Notes: a model not told the origin generated them from the letters alone. Shown: positions 25,633 to 36,081, numbered from the stretch's first letter. The stretch: 64,000 nucleotides of DNA from Streptococcus sanguinis (GCF_003943735.1 NZ_RJMV01000001.1:293552-357551); one strand, 5' to 3'. Program-made: numbers and translations.

Positions 25633-25687
25633 CTGGTCACCTCTTTCCCAAGATAAATCCTGTTGTTTGTTTTTAAATAATAAATCC

Positions 25688-26260
25688 TTAGAGTAAAGTA
25701 GCCTGCCAAGTCTGGTCCTGCTCTTCCAAGAGCAGCACTCGTCCTTGGGGGACATCAATGTTCCAAAAAACAGCCTCTGGGTCAACCAAATACTGGTAAA
25801 TCAAGCGAAGGACGCCCAAATGAGCCACTAGAGCGATTGACTCATCAGCACTATCTAGCAGGCGGTCCGTTGCTGCCCAGACTCTGGTCTGAAAATCAGC
25901 GAACACTTCTGCCTCAGGAGGCGTGACCTCAAAGGGGGCCTCCAGCCAGGCCTGCCAGACTTCTGGAAAGGCTGCCTGAATCTCATCTGCTGTCAAGCCT
26001 TCCCATCGCCCGAAGCCCCGCTCGTCAAAGTCGGCTATGGCCTGTACTTGCCTGTCTGGAAAAGCCAGCTGGGCTGTTTCCTGCGTCCTCTTGAGACAAC
26101 TGGTGTAAATCACATCAACTGGGTGCTCCTGCATCAGAAGGTGCAGCTGCTTGGCATCTTTTTGGCCTTGCTGGTTGATAGAGACATCATGGCTGCCGTA
26201 GAAACAGCGTCTGCGGTTGTAGTCTGTCTGACCATGCCGCATCAGATACCATCTTTTCAT
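25688..26260 (-). CDS. cobC: Alpha-ribazole phosphatase CobC (histidine phosphatase)
   Basis: 190 aa. LMRHGQTDYN holds the catalytic His, with a second His in VAHLGVLR. Phosphoglycerate-mutase superfamily. Its position at the end of cobU-cobS supports removal of the 5'-phosphate from alpha-ribazole phosphate or AdoCbl-5'-phosphate. Overlaps the cobS stop by 4 nt. Confidence 0.87.
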   Translation of the reverse strand: MKRWYLMRHGQTDYNRRRCFYGSHDVSINQQGQKDAKQLHLLMQEHPVDVIYTSCLKRTQETAQLAFPDRQVQAIADFDERGFGRWEGLTADEIQAAFPEVWQAWLEAPFEVTPPEAEVFADFQTRVWAATDRLLDSADESIALVAHLGVLRLIYQYLVDPEAVFWNIDVPQGRVLLLEEQDQTWQATLL

Positions 26261-26985
26261 CCTAATACCACCAATCCTAAGAGATAGAGGAGCTGGGCAA
26301 TTTCGACATAGGCTCCTAGCGTATCGCCTGTGTGGCCGTCAATTTTATTATAAACGAACCGACGATAGCCGATTGCCCCTAGAACTACCAAGCCGTAAGC
26401 CAGAAGGCCTCTCCAGCTGAAAACCAGCAGAGATAAGAGCAAAGGCAAAAGCTGGGCAAGCAGGATATGACTAGTCTTGCTGCCACTGAAGAAATTTCCT
26501 GAGCCACCGCCTTCTCTGGCATAGGTCATCCGGTAAAGCTGTAGGCTCAGACCGGCCTTGCCAATCATGGACAGACTAGCCACGATAAACCAGCGAGGCT
26601 CTGGCAGATAAGAGTAGAGAACCAGCATCAGAGCATAGTAGAGAATGAGCGCCAGAACGCCATTGCTGCCAATCCGGCTGTCCTTCATAATCTCTAGCAT
26701 CCGCTCTTTCTTACGGGAGGAGAAGAGACCGTCTGCCGTATCCGCCAAGGCGTCCAAGTGAAAACCACCTGTCAGCAGAACATCGAAAGCAAGGGTCAGA
26801 ACCCAAGCGACCATTCCAGGCAGAACTAGGCTCGTCAGGAAATAAAATCCACCTGAAATCAAACCCAGCAAGAGGCCAAAGAGGGTCAGAAAAGGAAGTC
26901 CCCGTCGCAAGTAGGAGATATCCACTGCCTTTGGAATCACAATCCGGCTAAAAAATTGGGTATAGATAATCAATGCCTTTATCAT
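26257..26985 (-). CDS. cobS: Adenosylcobinamide-GDP ribazoletransferase CobS
   Basis: 242 aa polytopic membrane protein. The conserved GGFHLDALADTADGLFSS and KDSRIGSNG motifs carry the acidic metal-binding residues. Joins alpha-ribazole (phosphate) to AdoCbi-GDP. Overlaps cobU by 4 nt (ATGA) and cobC by 4 nt. Confidence 0.93.
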   Translation of the reverse strand: MIKALIIYTQFFSRIVIPKAVDISYLRRGLPFLTLFGLLLGLISGGFYFLTSLVLPGMVAWVLTLAFDVLLTGGFHLDALADTADGLFSSRKKERMLEIMKDSRIGSNGVLALILYYALMLVLYSYLPEPRWFIVASLSMIGKAGLSLQLYRMTYAREGGGSGNFFSGSKTSHILLAQLLPLLLSLLVFSWRGLLAYGLVVLGAIGYRRFVYNKIDGHTGDTLGAYVEIAQLLYLLGLVVLG

Positions 26986-27566
26986 TTCAACTGCTGAGCG
27001 AGGCCGCAGATGACTAGATAAGCCTCACTCGCCTCCTTTGCAATCAGTTGGTTGATCTTGCCCTGCACATCACGGAAGAAGCGTCCTAGTCTGGTCTCTG
27101 GGACAATGCCCAGACCAACCTCGTCCGTTACAATCCAGCACTCAGCATCAGTCTGACGGATTGTAGATAAAAGCTCTTGCCATTCTTCTTCCAAGAGCTG
27201 CAGCAGGAAAGACTGCTCCTGCCGACTGAGAAAGTGTTCCTCGGTCAGCTCCAGCTTGTCTGGAAAATGCTGAGCAATCAAATCAAAGAGGCGATTGCTG
27301 GTCAGAAGGGTGGCACAGTCCAGCAGGTAAACTGGATGCGACTGCTCTTGCAGCCAGTCGGCCAGCCCTGCATACTGCTCTTGAGTCGTCCAGGAAGCCG
27401 GCCGGCGTTCTTGGTGCAGCCGAATCCGCTCCTGCCATTCTGGATCTTCTCCTCGGGGCAGGCCGGTCGCAATATAGCAGACTTCCTCTCGGTCAGCTAA
27501 CTGATCCTCCGCAAAAGCCGACTTACCGCTTCTGGCACCGCCTGTCACTAACACAATCTTAGCCAT
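26982..27566 (-). CDS. cobU: Adenosylcobinamide kinase/guanylyltransferase CobU
   Basis: 194 aa. P-loop [10 protein letters not shown], the guanylyl-accepting His region [13 protein letters not shown] and [11 protein letters not shown]. Phosphorylates AdoCbi and transfers GMP to form AdoCbi-GDP. Overlaps the hemL stop by 8 nt. Confidence 0.94.
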   Translation of the reverse strand: MAKIVLVTGGARSGKSAFAEDQLADREEVCYIATGLPRGEDPEWQERIRLHQERRPASWTTQEQYAGLADWLQEQSHPVYLLDCATLLTSNRLFDLIAQHFPDKLELTEEHFLSRQEQSFLLQLLEEEWQELLSTIRQTDAECWIVTDEVGLGIVPETRLGRFFRDVQGKINQLIAKEASEAYLVICGLAQQLK

Positions 27567-28857
27567 TTGCTTCTTCTTTCATTGCTTGAAATGCCCGCTC
27601 AAAGGCCGCCAAGGTCTGGTCTAGATCCGCTCTAGTATGGGCACTGGACATAAAGTTGGTTTCATACTGAGATGGCGCTAGATAAATGCCCTGCTCCAGC
27701 AAGAGACCGTGCAGTCGCGCAAACTGAGCATGGTCAGCCGCCTTAGAATCCTCAAAATTGCGGACCAGCTTCTGGCTGAAGAAGAAGCCAAACATGGTAC
27801 CTTTTGATACGACTTGCAGATCAATACTGTACTTGTCAGCAAGATTTCGTAAGCCATCACAGAGGTAGCTTGTTTTCTCTTCAATCTCAGCAAAGAGTTC
27901 AGGTGTCAGCTGTTTCAGGGTTTCATAACCAGCCGTCATGGCGACTGGATTGCCCGACAAGGTACCAGCCTGATAGATACTGCCTAGAGGCGCTACCTGA
28001 TCCATATAGATGGCCTTGCCGCCAAAGGCTGCGACTGGGAAGCCGCCACCGATAACCTTGCCCAAGCAGACCAGATCCGGCTCTGTCTGATAGAGGCCAA
28101 CTGCCCCCTGATAATGAGCTCGGAAACCACTCATAACCTCATCCACGATGAAGAGAGAGCCGTATTCCTGAGTGAGGGAGCGAATAGTACTGATAAAGTC
28201 CGCATCCGCTGGAATCAAGCCCATATTGCCAGCAACTGCTTCTAAAATGACACAGGCAATGTCATCTCCGTACTTTTCAAAGCAAGCCTTGAGAGCATCT
28301 TTGTCATTGTATGGCAAGGCCAGAGTTTCCCCAGCTACCTGAGCGATGACTCCGGCAGAATCAGCAATCCCAAAGCTGGCCAAGCCTGAACCAGCCTGAA
28401 CCAAAAAGGAATCGCTGTGGCCGTGATAGCAGCCGATAAATTTGACAATTTTAGAGCGCTTGGTCACCCCACGCGCTACCCGAATGGCGCTCATGGTCGC
28501 TTCCGTTCCCGAATTGACCATCCGCATTCTTTCCATGAAAGGCAGGCGCTCCTGCACCAGCTGGCCAAGGGCAATCTCTCTGGGACTAGGAGCACCAAAG
28601 CTGGTTCCCTCCCAAATAGCTTCCTCAACTGCTGGTAACACATCCTTAGGAGCATGCCCCAAAATCATAGGTCCCCAAGACAGGACGTAGTCAATATAGC
28701 GGTTGCCATCGACATCATGCAGATAGGCTCCGCTTGCTTTTTCGATAAAAAGCGGGTGGCCACCCACAGCCTTAAAAGCCCGGACAGGACTATTAACCCC
28801 GCCTGGAAAGAGCTTTTGAGCCTCTGCAAAATATTGGTTGGAATGTTCTCTCTTCAA
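27559..28857 (-). CDS. hemL: Glutamate-1-semialdehyde 2,1-aminomutase HemL
   Basis: 432 aa. PLP aminotransferase fold with [24 protein letters not shown] and the Schiff-base Lys in [14 protein letters not shown]. Converts glutamate-1-semialdehyde to 5-aminolevulinate. The start is TTG 28857 with GGAGG 6 nt upstream. Last of the hem genes that feed corrin synthesis. Confidence 0.95.
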   Translation of the reverse strand: MKREHSNQYFAEAQKLFPGGVNSPVRAFKAVGGHPLFIEKASGAYLHDVDGNRYIDYVLSWGPMILGHAPKDVLPAVEEAIWEGTSFGAPSPREIALGQLVQERLPFMERMRMVNSGTEATMSAIRVARGVTKRSKIVKFIGCYHGHSDSFLVQAGSGLASFGIADSAGVIAQVAGETLALPYNDKDALKACFEKYGDDIACVILEAVAGNMGLIPADADFISTIRSLTQEYGSLFIVDEVMSGFRAHYQGAVGLYQTEPDLVCLGKVIGGGFPVAAFGGKAIYMDQVAPLGSIYQAGTLSGNPVAMTAGYETLKQLTPELFAEIEEKTSYLCDGLRNLADKYSIDLQVVSKGTMFGFFFSQKLVRNFEDSKAADHAQFARLHGLLLEQGIYLAPSQYETNFMSSAHTRADLDQTLAAFERAFQAMKEEANG

Positions 28858-28900
28858 GTTCGTCCTCCTTATCTAGAAAACTGCTGATTTTCCGCAGTCT

Positions 28901-29872
28901 CTATCCTTCTTTCAGATAGCCAGCTGCATCCTTGGCAAAATAAGTGATAATCAAGTCTGCACCAGCCCGCTTCATACTGGTCAAGGTTTCCATAACTATG
29001 GCTTTTTCATTGATCCAGCCCTGCTGAGCTGCTGCCTTGACCATAGCGTATTCTCCACTGACATTATAGGTCACCAGAGGCAGCCGGGTTTCCTGCCGCA
29101 GCTCTCTGAGGATATCCAGAAAGGCCAGAGCTGGCTTAACCATGAGAAAATCTGCTCCCTGCTCCTCATCACTCTTGGCTTCTCTCAAAGCCTCCAAGCG
29201 ATTGGCTGGATCCATCTGATAGGTCTTGCGATCGCCAAAGGCCGGAGCACTCTCACCTGCATCTCGGAAAGGTCCATAAAAGCTAGAGGCAAACTTAATC
29301 GCATAGGACATGATGGGAATGTCTTCAAAGCCAGCCGCATCAAGCCCCTGACGGATAGCCGCCACAAAACCGTCCATGGCATTGGAAGGCGCAATGACAT
29401 CTGCTCCAGCCCTGGCTTGGCTGACAGCGACTTCTGTCAGTCTAGTCAGAGACAGATCATTGTCCACTTCTTCCCCTCGCAAAATACCGCAATGGCCGTG
29501 ACTGGTAAACTCACAGAGACAGGTGTCTGCAATGACGACTGTCTCACGGAAATGCTTCTTGATCAGACAGATAGCTTCCTGCACAATGCCATTTTCAGCT
29601 GAAGCCTGACTGCCTATTTCGTCCTTTTCTGACGGAATGCCAAAGACGATAAAAGCCCGAATGCCCAAGTCCACACATTCCTGAACTTCTGGCAGCAAAT
29701 CCTCGAGGGAGAACTGATAAACTCCCGGCATGGAGGCTACTTCTTCCTTTTCAGTCAAGCCTTCCTTGACAAACAAGGGTTGGATAAAATCATCCACAGA
29801 CAGCTTGGTTTCTCGAACCAGCTGCCGCAGACCGCTGCTTCTCCTCAGTCTGCGATGTCTATAAAATTCCAT
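28901..29872 (-). CDS. hemB: Porphobilinogen synthase HemB
   Basis: 323 aa. The cysteine-rich [14 protein letters not shown] indicates the zinc-dependent type; Schiff-base lysines are in [13 protein letters not shown] and DFLMVKPA. Condenses two 5-aminolevulinate molecules to porphobilinogen. Overlaps the hemD stop by 14 nt. Confidence 0.95.
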   Translation of the reverse strand: MEFYRHRRLRRSSGLRQLVRETKLSVDDFIQPLFVKEGLTEKEEVASMPGVYQFSLEDLLPEVQECVDLGIRAFIVFGIPSEKDEIGSQASAENGIVQEAICLIKKHFRETVVIADTCLCEFTSHGHCGILRGEEVDNDLSLTRLTEVAVSQARAGADVIAPSNAMDGFVAAIRQGLDAAGFEDIPIMSYAIKFASSFYGPFRDAGESAPAFGDRKTYQMDPANRLEALREAKSDEEQGADFLMVKPALAFLDILRELRQETRLPLVTYNVSGEYAMVKAAAQQGWINEKAIVMETLTSMKRAGADLIITYFAKDAAGYLKEG

Positions 29873-30584
29873 GCTTCTTCTCTTCTTTCTTGATTATTTC
29901 CTTGACCATTTCCTCAACAGAAGGACTCTGGGGCTGGTAGTCTACCCCATAGCCAGACTCCTTAACCGCCTGAGCCGTTGTCTGACCAATCACTGCAATC
30001 TGATGGCTGGATGCTAGATAGGGCTTAATAGCACAAAAACTCTGCCAAGCCGATGGACTGGCAAAGGTCCAAATCACATCCTCCTGGGACAGATAGGTCT
30101 CGAGCTGAGCCTGACCAACAGGGTTTGAGGTCGTTTCGTACATAGGCCAAGCCCAGACATCATGACCTGCTTCTTTTAATTTCTCAGCCAAACTGGGATT
30201 GGACAAGCTACTCTGGGGCAGCAAGATCTTCTGCGTCGGCAGAGCCAAATCCAGCCACTCTTGAATAAAGTCAAGACCATAGTGGCTGCTGGCCTGAAAA
30301 TCACAGGCTCGGCCTAGCTTGTCCAGCGCCTGACTGGTCTGCGGCCCAATGGTCGCAATCTGGTAGTCCGCTTTCAGATAGGGACTGAAAGCCTCTACTG
30401 CGACAGCACTGGTAAAAAAGACCCAGTCGGCTTCTGGAAGAACTGCTTGGACAGCTTCAGGCAAAGGTAAAGACTGACAGCGAATGAGAGGGACATGATG
30501 CGTCTCAAACCCAGCCCGTCTGATCTTTTCTAGCCAAGTAGAGTCTGGCGCCTGCTCTCTGGTAAAGATTATTTTTTTAACCAT
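29859..30584 (-). CDS. hemD: Uroporphyrinogen-III synthase HemD (stand-alone)
   Basis: 241 aa, low overall conservation as usual for HemD, but [23 protein letters not shown] and [16 protein letters not shown] match the two-domain fold. Closes and inverts ring D of hydroxymethylbilane. Overlaps hemC by 16 nt. A second HemD domain exists fused to CobA at 39508-40947. Confidence 0.88.
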   Translation of the reverse strand: MVKKIIFTREQAPDSTWLEKIRRAGFETHHVPLIRCQSLPLPEAVQAVLPEADWVFFTSAVAVEAFSPYLKADYQIATIGPQTSQALDKLGRACDFQASSHYGLDFIQEWLDLALPTQKILLPQSSLSNPSLAEKLKEAGHDVWAWPMYETTSNPVGQAQLETYLSQEDVIWTFASPSAWQSFCAIKPYLASSHQIAVIGQTTAQAVKESGYGVDYQPQSPSVEEMVKEIIKKEEKKHGIL

Positions 30585-31489
30585 GGCATTCCTACTGCTC
30601 CCTTATCGGCTAACTGGCGCACAGCCTGCTCTGCCAATTGCTGGCCATCCTGCCCCTGCAGGCTGACAAAGACACATTGGCCGTCCTCCTTGGCCAACAT
30701 GGCCTCTAGTAGATAGTTTTGACCGTTTTTCTGGGCAAAAGCAGCGATAGGGAAGGTGCAGTCTGCATTCATCTGAGCCAAAACTGCCCGTTCAACTGCC
30801 ACTTCAGCAGCTGTCTTCTCATCCTGAACAGTTGCCAACAATTGCCGCAGTTCCTCATCCTCTTCCCGGCATTCCACTGCCAAAGCGCCCTGAGAAATAG
30901 CTGGCAGACAAAGACTGGTCTCTAAAGGCTGCATGTGAAGATGGCTTTGGTCCAGCCAGCCCAAGCGTTTAAGTCCAGCCATAGCCAAGACAATCGCGTC
31001 GTACTCGCCTTCTTCCAGCTTCTTGATGCGTGTATCAATGTTGCCCCGAAGTGGCTTGAAAGCCAAATCCGGTCTCTGAGCCTGCAGCTGAACCTGTCGG
31101 CGAATGCTGCTGGTTCCTATAAGAGCGCCCTTAGGCAGGTCAGCCAGCGTCTGGCCAGCTTGACGGAAAATCAAGCAATCCCGGACATCTTCTCGCTGAC
31201 TAATCGCACCGAGTGCACAGCCCTCAGCTAGTTTAGCCGGCATATCCTTGAGACTATGGACTGCCATATCAATCTCACCAGCCAAGAGAGCCCGCTCAAT
31301 TTCCTTGACAAAGACTCCCTTGCCGCCAATTTCCTGGAGGCTGACGTGGGTCAAGCGATCTCCTTTTGTGGTATAGGGAACGAGGACAAAATCCCGCTCT
31401 GGATGGAGCGCCTTGAGCTGGTCTACTAACTGTTGGGTCTGGGTCATGGCCAGCTTACTCTTGCGGGTTCCTACCTTAATGACCTTCAT
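30569..31489 (-). CDS. hemC: Hydroxymethylbilane synthase HemC
   Basis: 306 aa from ATG 31489 (MKVIKVGTRKSKLAMTQTQQ), with AAAGGGG upstream; the frame is open further into hemA. VHSLKDMP and the dipyrromethane cofactor Cys in MNADCTFPIAAF are present. Polymerises porphobilinogen. Overlaps the hemA stop by 14 nt. Confidence 0.94.
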   Translation of the reverse strand: MKVIKVGTRKSKLAMTQTQQLVDQLKALHPERDFVLVPYTTKGDRLTHVSLQEIGGKGVFVKEIERALLAGEIDMAVHSLKDMPAKLAEGCALGAISQREDVRDCLIFRQAGQTLADLPKGALIGTSSIRRQVQLQAQRPDLAFKPLRGNIDTRIKKLEEGEYDAIVLAMAGLKRLGWLDQSHLHMQPLETSLCLPAISQGALAVECREEDEELRQLLATVQDEKTAAEVAVERAVLAQMNADCTFPIAAFAQKNGQNYLLEAMLAKEDGQCVFVSLQGQDGQQLAEQAVRQLADKGAVGMPWLKK

Positions 31490-32729
31490 CTTTTCCCCTT
31501 TCTCTGTGCAAGCCAAATATCTTGGCAATCAAGGCAATGTCATAGTCTGAATGCTCTCCGACTGACAGCTCTTTGAGCTGCAAGATTGGCTCCTTCAAGA
31601 CTTGGTTGATGATACTCTTCATGTGCTTGGAAATCTGCTTTTGCTCCCGCTCGGTCAAATCCGGAAACTTACGATTAAGGCTTTCCATGGCCGAAGCTTG
31701 AGCTTCCAAAGCCTTATCCCTGATTTCCTGAATCAGAGGAATAATGCCCAGTTGCTGACGCCAGTCAGCAAACTTGACCAGCTCCTCATCAATCTCCAAA
31801 GCAATCCGACCGGCAATCTCCTGCCGTTCCGCTTTGTATTGCTCCAGTTGATTGGTCAGATTTTCGATATTATAGAGCTTCAGAGATGAGCCTGGATGGC
31901 AGGAACGAGGCAGACAGAGGTCAAACACGACCGCATCCGCCTTAAGCATGGAGGGAAAGATAATATATTCTTCCGTTTTAACAGCTGAAAAGACCACATC
32001 CGCATCCGCCAGCACTGCCTCCAACTCATCCCAGCCATGGGCAGATACCCTGTCCTCTGTCAGAAAAGGCTGGGCCTTGCTGACTGTCCGATTGAGCAGC
32101 ATGACTGATTCGAATGGCCGCTGCAGAGCATACTTAGTCACCAACTGACCAATCTCTCCCAGACCGATAAGAGCTACCTTTTTAGTGCTGTAATCCAGCC
32201 CCATTCGGTCCAATTCTTGGATGGCGGTCAGACCGATAGAAATGGGCCGGTCATTGATTCGATAAGTATCATGCATGCGCTTGGCAAAGGTCAGCGCCTG
32301 CTTGAAAGCCTGATTGAGGACAATTCCAGTCGTACCAGCATCTTGCGCTGTCAGGAAAGCCTGCTTGAGCTGGCCCAAGACCTGACTTTCACCGACAATC
32401 TTGGATTCCAATCCGATAGAGACCCGCAGCAGATGCCGCAAGGCCTCATCCCCCTCACGAAAGACTAAATATTCTTCTAGCTCCTTGACAGGAATCTGAA
32501 ACCAGTCCGCCAAAAAATGCTTGGAATAGTAGCGGCCAGTGTGCAGCTGGTCCACCACCAGATAGAGCTCGGTCCGATTGCAGGTGGACAAGATGATATT
32601 TTCCAAGATACTTTTTTCTCTTTTCAGGAGCTTCAGAGCTTTGAGCCCCTCCTGATCTGAAAAATGGGCTTTTTCCAAAATTGTCAGCGGCGTTTCCCGA
32701 TGGGTCAAACCCACATATAATAGGTGCAT
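31476..32729 (-). CDS. hemA: Glutamyl-tRNA reductase HemA
   Basis: 417 aa. GLTHRETPLTILEK and the catalytic Cys in STCNRTELY; Rossmann motif ALIGLGEIGQL; C-terminal dimerisation helix. First committed step of tetrapyrrole synthesis from glutamyl-tRNA. Only 15 nt separate it from the precorrin-2 dehydrogenase gene upstream. Confidence 0.95.
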   Translation of the reverse strand: MHLLYVGLTHRETPLTILEKAHFSDQEGLKALKLLKREKSILENIILSTCNRTELYLVVDQLHTGRYYSKHFLADWFQIPVKELEEYLVFREGDEALRHLLRVSIGLESKIVGESQVLGQLKQAFLTAQDAGTTGIVLNQAFKQALTFAKRMHDTYRINDRPISIGLTAIQELDRMGLDYSTKKVALIGLGEIGQLVTKYALQRPFESVMLLNRTVSKAQPFLTEDRVSAHGWDELEAVLADADVVFSAVKTEEYIIFPSMLKADAVVFDLCLPRSCHPGSSLKLYNIENLTNQLEQYKAERQEIAGRIALEIDEELVKFADWRQQLGIIPLIQEIRDKALEAQASAMESLNRKFPDLTEREQKQISKHMKSIINQVLKEPILQLKELSVGEHSDYDIALIAKIFGLHRERGKDEGH

Positions 32730-32744
32730 GCTTCTTTCCTTCTT

Positions 32745-33176
32745 TTAAAGTTGGTCTAAAATTGCTTCTATCTTCTTGCGAATCTCCTTGGAACGGCTGG
32801 GCGAGAGGCCGTTGGTCGAAATCATAACAGATACGTCCTTCTTTCTCGCAATGGCTACATTGTAGAAGTCAGAAAAGGTCTTATCGCCCGTATTGTTTAC
32901 CAGCTGACTGGGTGCCGCATCCTCCATAATCTGGCGGTTGACCTCCGCCTGATCTGTACAGGCAAAGACCAGTTTCGCGCCTTCCAAATCACCTGTCTGG
33001 TAGGGTCTAGCTAGCCATTGGACCTCCGCCTGCGGAATGTCAGCATGCAGAGTCGGACTGACCACTGTCACAGCAGCCTGCTCAGCCAGCAGGGTCTTAA
33101 TCTTCCGCGCTGCGACCTTGCCGCCTCCCACTACCACGACTTTCTTCTCTCTGATATTAATCATGACTGGATACAT
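32745..33176 (-). CDS. Precorrin-2 dehydrogenase (SirC/Met8-like, short form)
   Basis: 143 aa. NAD-binding VVVVGGGKVAARK at the N-terminus, FACTDQAEVN and STNGLSPSRSKEIRKKIE. It contains only the dehydrogenase module without the C-terminal dimerisation/chelatase or methyltransferase parts of CysG. It oxidises precorrin-2 to sirohydrochlorin, the substrate of CbiK. It lies between the second pduO and hemA. Confidence 0.88.
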   Translation of the reverse strand: MYPVMINIREKKVVVVGGGKVAARKIKTLLAEQAAVTVVSPTLHADIPQAEVQWLARPYQTGDLEGAKLVFACTDQAEVNRQIMEDAAPSQLVNNTGDKTFSDFYNVAIARKKDVSVMISTNGLSPSRSKEIRKKIEAILDQL

Positions 33177-33187
33177 GCTAGCTTCTC

Positions 33188-33763
33188 CTATTTCTTTTCC
33201 CGAAAGATTTTCGCGCTGCGTTTGTAGACTGTATCTGGCTCCTCTAGGCGGTCATTGACCAATCGAGCCAGCACAAAAAAGTAATCCGACAGACGGTTGA
33301 TATAGATCAAGCCTATCTCATTGACCGCTTCTTCTGCCTCTATAACAGCTACCATGCGTCGCTCTAAGCGTCTGGTCATGGTGCGGGCCACATGCAGGAG
33401 ACTCGCAATCCGATGGCCGCCCGGGATGATAAAGCGGTCGATTTTCGGAGGAATATGCATATACTCGTCCATCCGCTCCTCCAGCCAGCTGACATTGGCT
33501 GGCTCTTGCTTGTAGGGGCGTAACTCCCGCGGCGTAGCCAAGTCGCTGCCACAGTCAAAGAGGTGCTGCTGGATTTCCTCGCATTCCAAACGCAGGTCAT
33601 CCAAGATAGGATAGTCGCGCATCTCAGATACGACATAGCCTAGATGAGAGCATAACTCATCCATCGTTCCATAAGCTTCGACCCGAATATGGGTCTTGGA
33701 TACTCGGTCCCCACCGTAGAGCCGTGTAAAGCCCTTGTCTCCGTATTTCGTATAAATTCTCAT
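33188..33763 (-). CDS. ATP:cob(I)yrinic acid/cob(I)alamin adenosyltransferase, PduO type (copy 2)
   Basis: 191 aa, a paralogue of the 5064-5663 protein: YTKYGDKGFTRLYGG, YGTMDELCSHLG, TRRLER and NRLSDYFFVLAR. All family motifs are kept, so it should be active. Its overlap with cbiP (ATGA, 4 nt) suggests it adenosylates the corrin before amidation by CbiP, while copy 1 is placed with late assembly and eut functions. Confidence 0.9.
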   Translation of the reverse strand: MRIYTKYGDKGFTRLYGGDRVSKTHIRVEAYGTMDELCSHLGYVVSEMRDYPILDDLRLECEEIQQHLFDCGSDLATPRELRPYKQEPANVSWLEERMDEYMHIPPKIDRFIIPGGHRIASLLHVARTMTRRLERRMVAVIEAEEAVNEIGLIYINRLSDYFFVLARLVNDRLEEPDTVYKRSAKIFREKK

Positions 33764-35259
33764 TTCTCTTCTCTGTTGATGATTTGATAAATCTGCTCCA
33801 TGTCCAAAGACTTGCGCAGGACGTCTGCCAACTTATCATACTCTCTGTCTTTAAAGTCTTTGATACTGACAAGCTGGTCCTCTAGCGGTTCTAAGCCCTT
33901 AGCCAGACGAAGTTCATTCAGGTACTGGCGAGTCCATTCTAGATTGTCAAAGACCCCATGAAGGTAGGTTCCTTGCACCTGACCGCCATAACCCACTGCT
34001 CCATCCAGACGCTCGGTCGCCTCACCATTTTGTTCCTTGATGATGGAAAATGGCTCAAGGCTATCCGCCAGCTGGGTTTCCCCCATGTGAATCTCGTAGC
34101 CTTCTAGTTCTTGCCCCTCATGCAGGGCTCTGACCTGCGTCGTCCTCTTGACCGGCTGAAGCACCGTCTCTGTCTCTAAAATTCCCAGACCTCTAGTCTC
34201 TTCTAAATCGGACTCAAGGTGCAGCGGATCGCTAATCTTCTGCCCCAGCAGCTGATAGCCACCGCAGATTCCAAAGATTCGCACGCCCTGCTCCAGACAC
34301 TCGAGAATCTCGGCTTCAAGACCAGAGTCGCGCAGATAGTTCATGTCTTCAATGGTGTTTTTACTGCCCGGCAGAATCAAGAGGTCCGGTCGACCAATCG
34401 CATCACCAGGCTGGACATAGCGGACAGAAACATCCGGCTGGATTTCCAGACTGTGAAAATCCGTAAAGTTGGACAGGCGCTTGAGGCTGACAACTGCGAT
34501 ATCCAGACTCTTTCTGCTATCAAAGCGCCGGCTCTTCTGCACCAATGCCACACTGTCTTCGCTGTCAATATCCAGCTGGGCATAAGGCACGACTCCGATA
34601 ACCGGCACCTGGGTCAGCTCCTCAATCATATCAATACCGGACTGCAGCAGGGCCACATCGCCACGGAATTTATTGATAATAACACCCTTGATTCGCTTGC
34701 GATCCTCAGATGGCATGAGCTCAATCGTTCCGTAGATAGAGGCGAAGACGCCTCCCTTATCAATATCCGCCACTAAAATCACTGGCGCATCAACCAGCTT
34801 GGCCATGCCCATATTGACAATGTCTCGGTCATTGAGATTGATTTCAGCTGGACTGCCTGCTCCCTCAATAATGATAATATCATTCTCAGCGCCCAGCTCC
34901 TCATAGACCTCCTTAATCTTAGGCAGGAGCTGCTGCTTGTATTCATGGTATTCGACAGCATCCATATCCCGCAGTACCCGACCTAAAAAGACGACCTGGG
35001 ACTTGCGGTCAGAGGTCGGTTTGAGCAGGACTGGATTCATGCGGACATCCGGCTCTTTGCCAGCTGCCTCAGCCTGAACGACCTGAGCCCGGCCCATTTC
35101 ATCTCCTTTTTTGGTGATAAAGGAATTAAGTGCCATATTCTGCGACTTAAAAGGCACCACTTCTAGGCCATCCTGCTTGAAAATCCGGCAGAGCCCTGCC
35201 GCAATAATGCTCTTCCCAGCATCTGAGGCAGTTCCCTGTACCATCAATGATTTGACCAT
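33760..35259 (-). CDS. cbiP: Adenosylcobyric acid synthase CbiP
   Basis: 499 aa. N-terminal P-loop-like GTASDAGKS and the acidic ADIDKGGVFAS of the dethiobiotin-synthetase-like domain. C-terminal class I glutaminase with nucleophile Cys in GICGGYQLLG and His in TYLHGVFDN. Amidates the b, d, e and g side chains. Overlaps the cbiO stop by 16 nt. Confidence 0.95.
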   Translation of the reverse strand: MVKSLMVQGTASDAGKSIIAAGLCRIFKQDGLEVVPFKSQNMALNSFITKKGDEMGRAQVVQAEAAGKEPDVRMNPVLLKPTSDRKSQVVFLGRVLRDMDAVEYHEYKQQLLPKIKEVYEELGAENDIIIIEGAGSPAEINLNDRDIVNMGMAKLVDAPVILVADIDKGGVFASIYGTIELMPSEDRKRIKGVIINKFRGDVALLQSGIDMIEELTQVPVIGVVPYAQLDIDSEDSVALVQKSRRFDSRKSLDIAVVSLKRLSNFTDFHSLEIQPDVSVRYVQPGDAIGRPDLLILPGSKNTIEDMNYLRDSGLEAEILECLEQGVRIFGICGGYQLLGQKISDPLHLESDLEETRGLGILETETVLQPVKRTTQVRALHEGQELEGYEIHMGETQLADSLEPFSIIKEQNGEATERLDGAVGYGGQVQGTYLHGVFDNLEWTRQYLNELRLAKGLEPLEDQLVSIKDFKDREYDKLADVLRKSLDMEQIYQIINREEK

Positions 35260-36059
35260 TTTACATTTCCTCCTAGCTGCTCAAAGAAAGCAGCTTCATT
35301 TTCTGCCAGTGGCGTCTGGATAGTCTGATGAAGCTTGACAATCCAAGGCACAGCCAAGCCTGCCTCTACTAGCAGATTTCCCTGCTGGAAGAAATCAAAC
35401 TTGCTGCCCTCCGCAATCAAATGCCCCTTCTGCAGCAGGTAGGCATAGTCACAGCAGTCATACATCAGATCCATGTCATGGCTGGATACGATGATGTTGG
35501 TCCCAGCCTGGACCAGCTTTTTCATGGTCGCTGCCATCTGGTCCCGCCCTTTGGGATCCAATCCTGCCGTAGGCTCATCAAGCAGCAGATACTTGGGCTG
35601 CAGGGCCAGCATGCCAGCAATAGCCACCCGCTTTTTCTGGCCATAGCTCAGATACTGCAGCGGTCTGTCCTGCAGATGAGAAATGTCCATCATCTCTAAA
35701 GCCGTCGCCACTCTGCTGGTTATCTCGTCTTCTTCATAGCCTAAGTTTTCCAAGGCCATGCCAATATCGTCCTTCACAATGGTATAAAAGAGCTGCTGCT
35801 CTGGATTCTGAAAGACCATATTGACATGCTGCCGATACTGGAACAAGGCCTTCTTAGAGTCGCCTACAGGCTGACCATCATATAAAACACTGCCCTTCTG
35901 CGGTTGGAGCAGTCGGGTGATGATTTTCATGATGGTAGACTTACCTGAACCGTTGACTCCCAGAATGCCAGTAATCCGGCCCTCTTCGAAGTCCATAGAA
36001 ATATCGTGCAGCGTTGGATTTTCGTCATACGAAAAAGAAATATTCTTTACTTGTAACAT
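35244..36059 (-). CDS. cbiO: Cobalt ECF transporter ATPase CbiO
   Basis: 271 aa. Walker A GVNGSGKST, signature LSYGQKKRVAIAG and Walker B LLLDEPTAGLD, typical of ECF-type CbiO. Powers cobalt import with CbiQ, CbiM and CbiN encoded upstream. AGGA lies 7 nt before the ATG. It has its own promoter in the gap after cbiQ. Confidence 0.94.
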   Translation of the reverse strand: MLQVKNISFSYDENPTLHDISMDFEEGRITGILGVNGSGKSTIMKIITRLLQPQKGSVLYDGQPVGDSKKALFQYRQHVNMVFQNPEQQLFYTIVKDDIGMALENLGYEEDEITSRVATALEMMDISHLQDRPLQYLSYGQKKRVAIAGMLALQPKYLLLDEPTAGLDPKGRDQMAATMKKLVQAGTNIIVSSHDMDLMYDCCDYAYLLQKGHLIAEGSKFDFFQQGNLLVEAGLAVPWIVKLHQTIQTPLAENEAAFFEQLGGNVKWSNH

Positions 36060-36081
36060 CTATGTTTCCTATCTACTTTCC

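Noticed and set aside
34219..34776. Plus-strand open frame of 185 codons
   Set aside because: Antisense to cbiP; composition and lack of a ribosome site mark it as a shadow.
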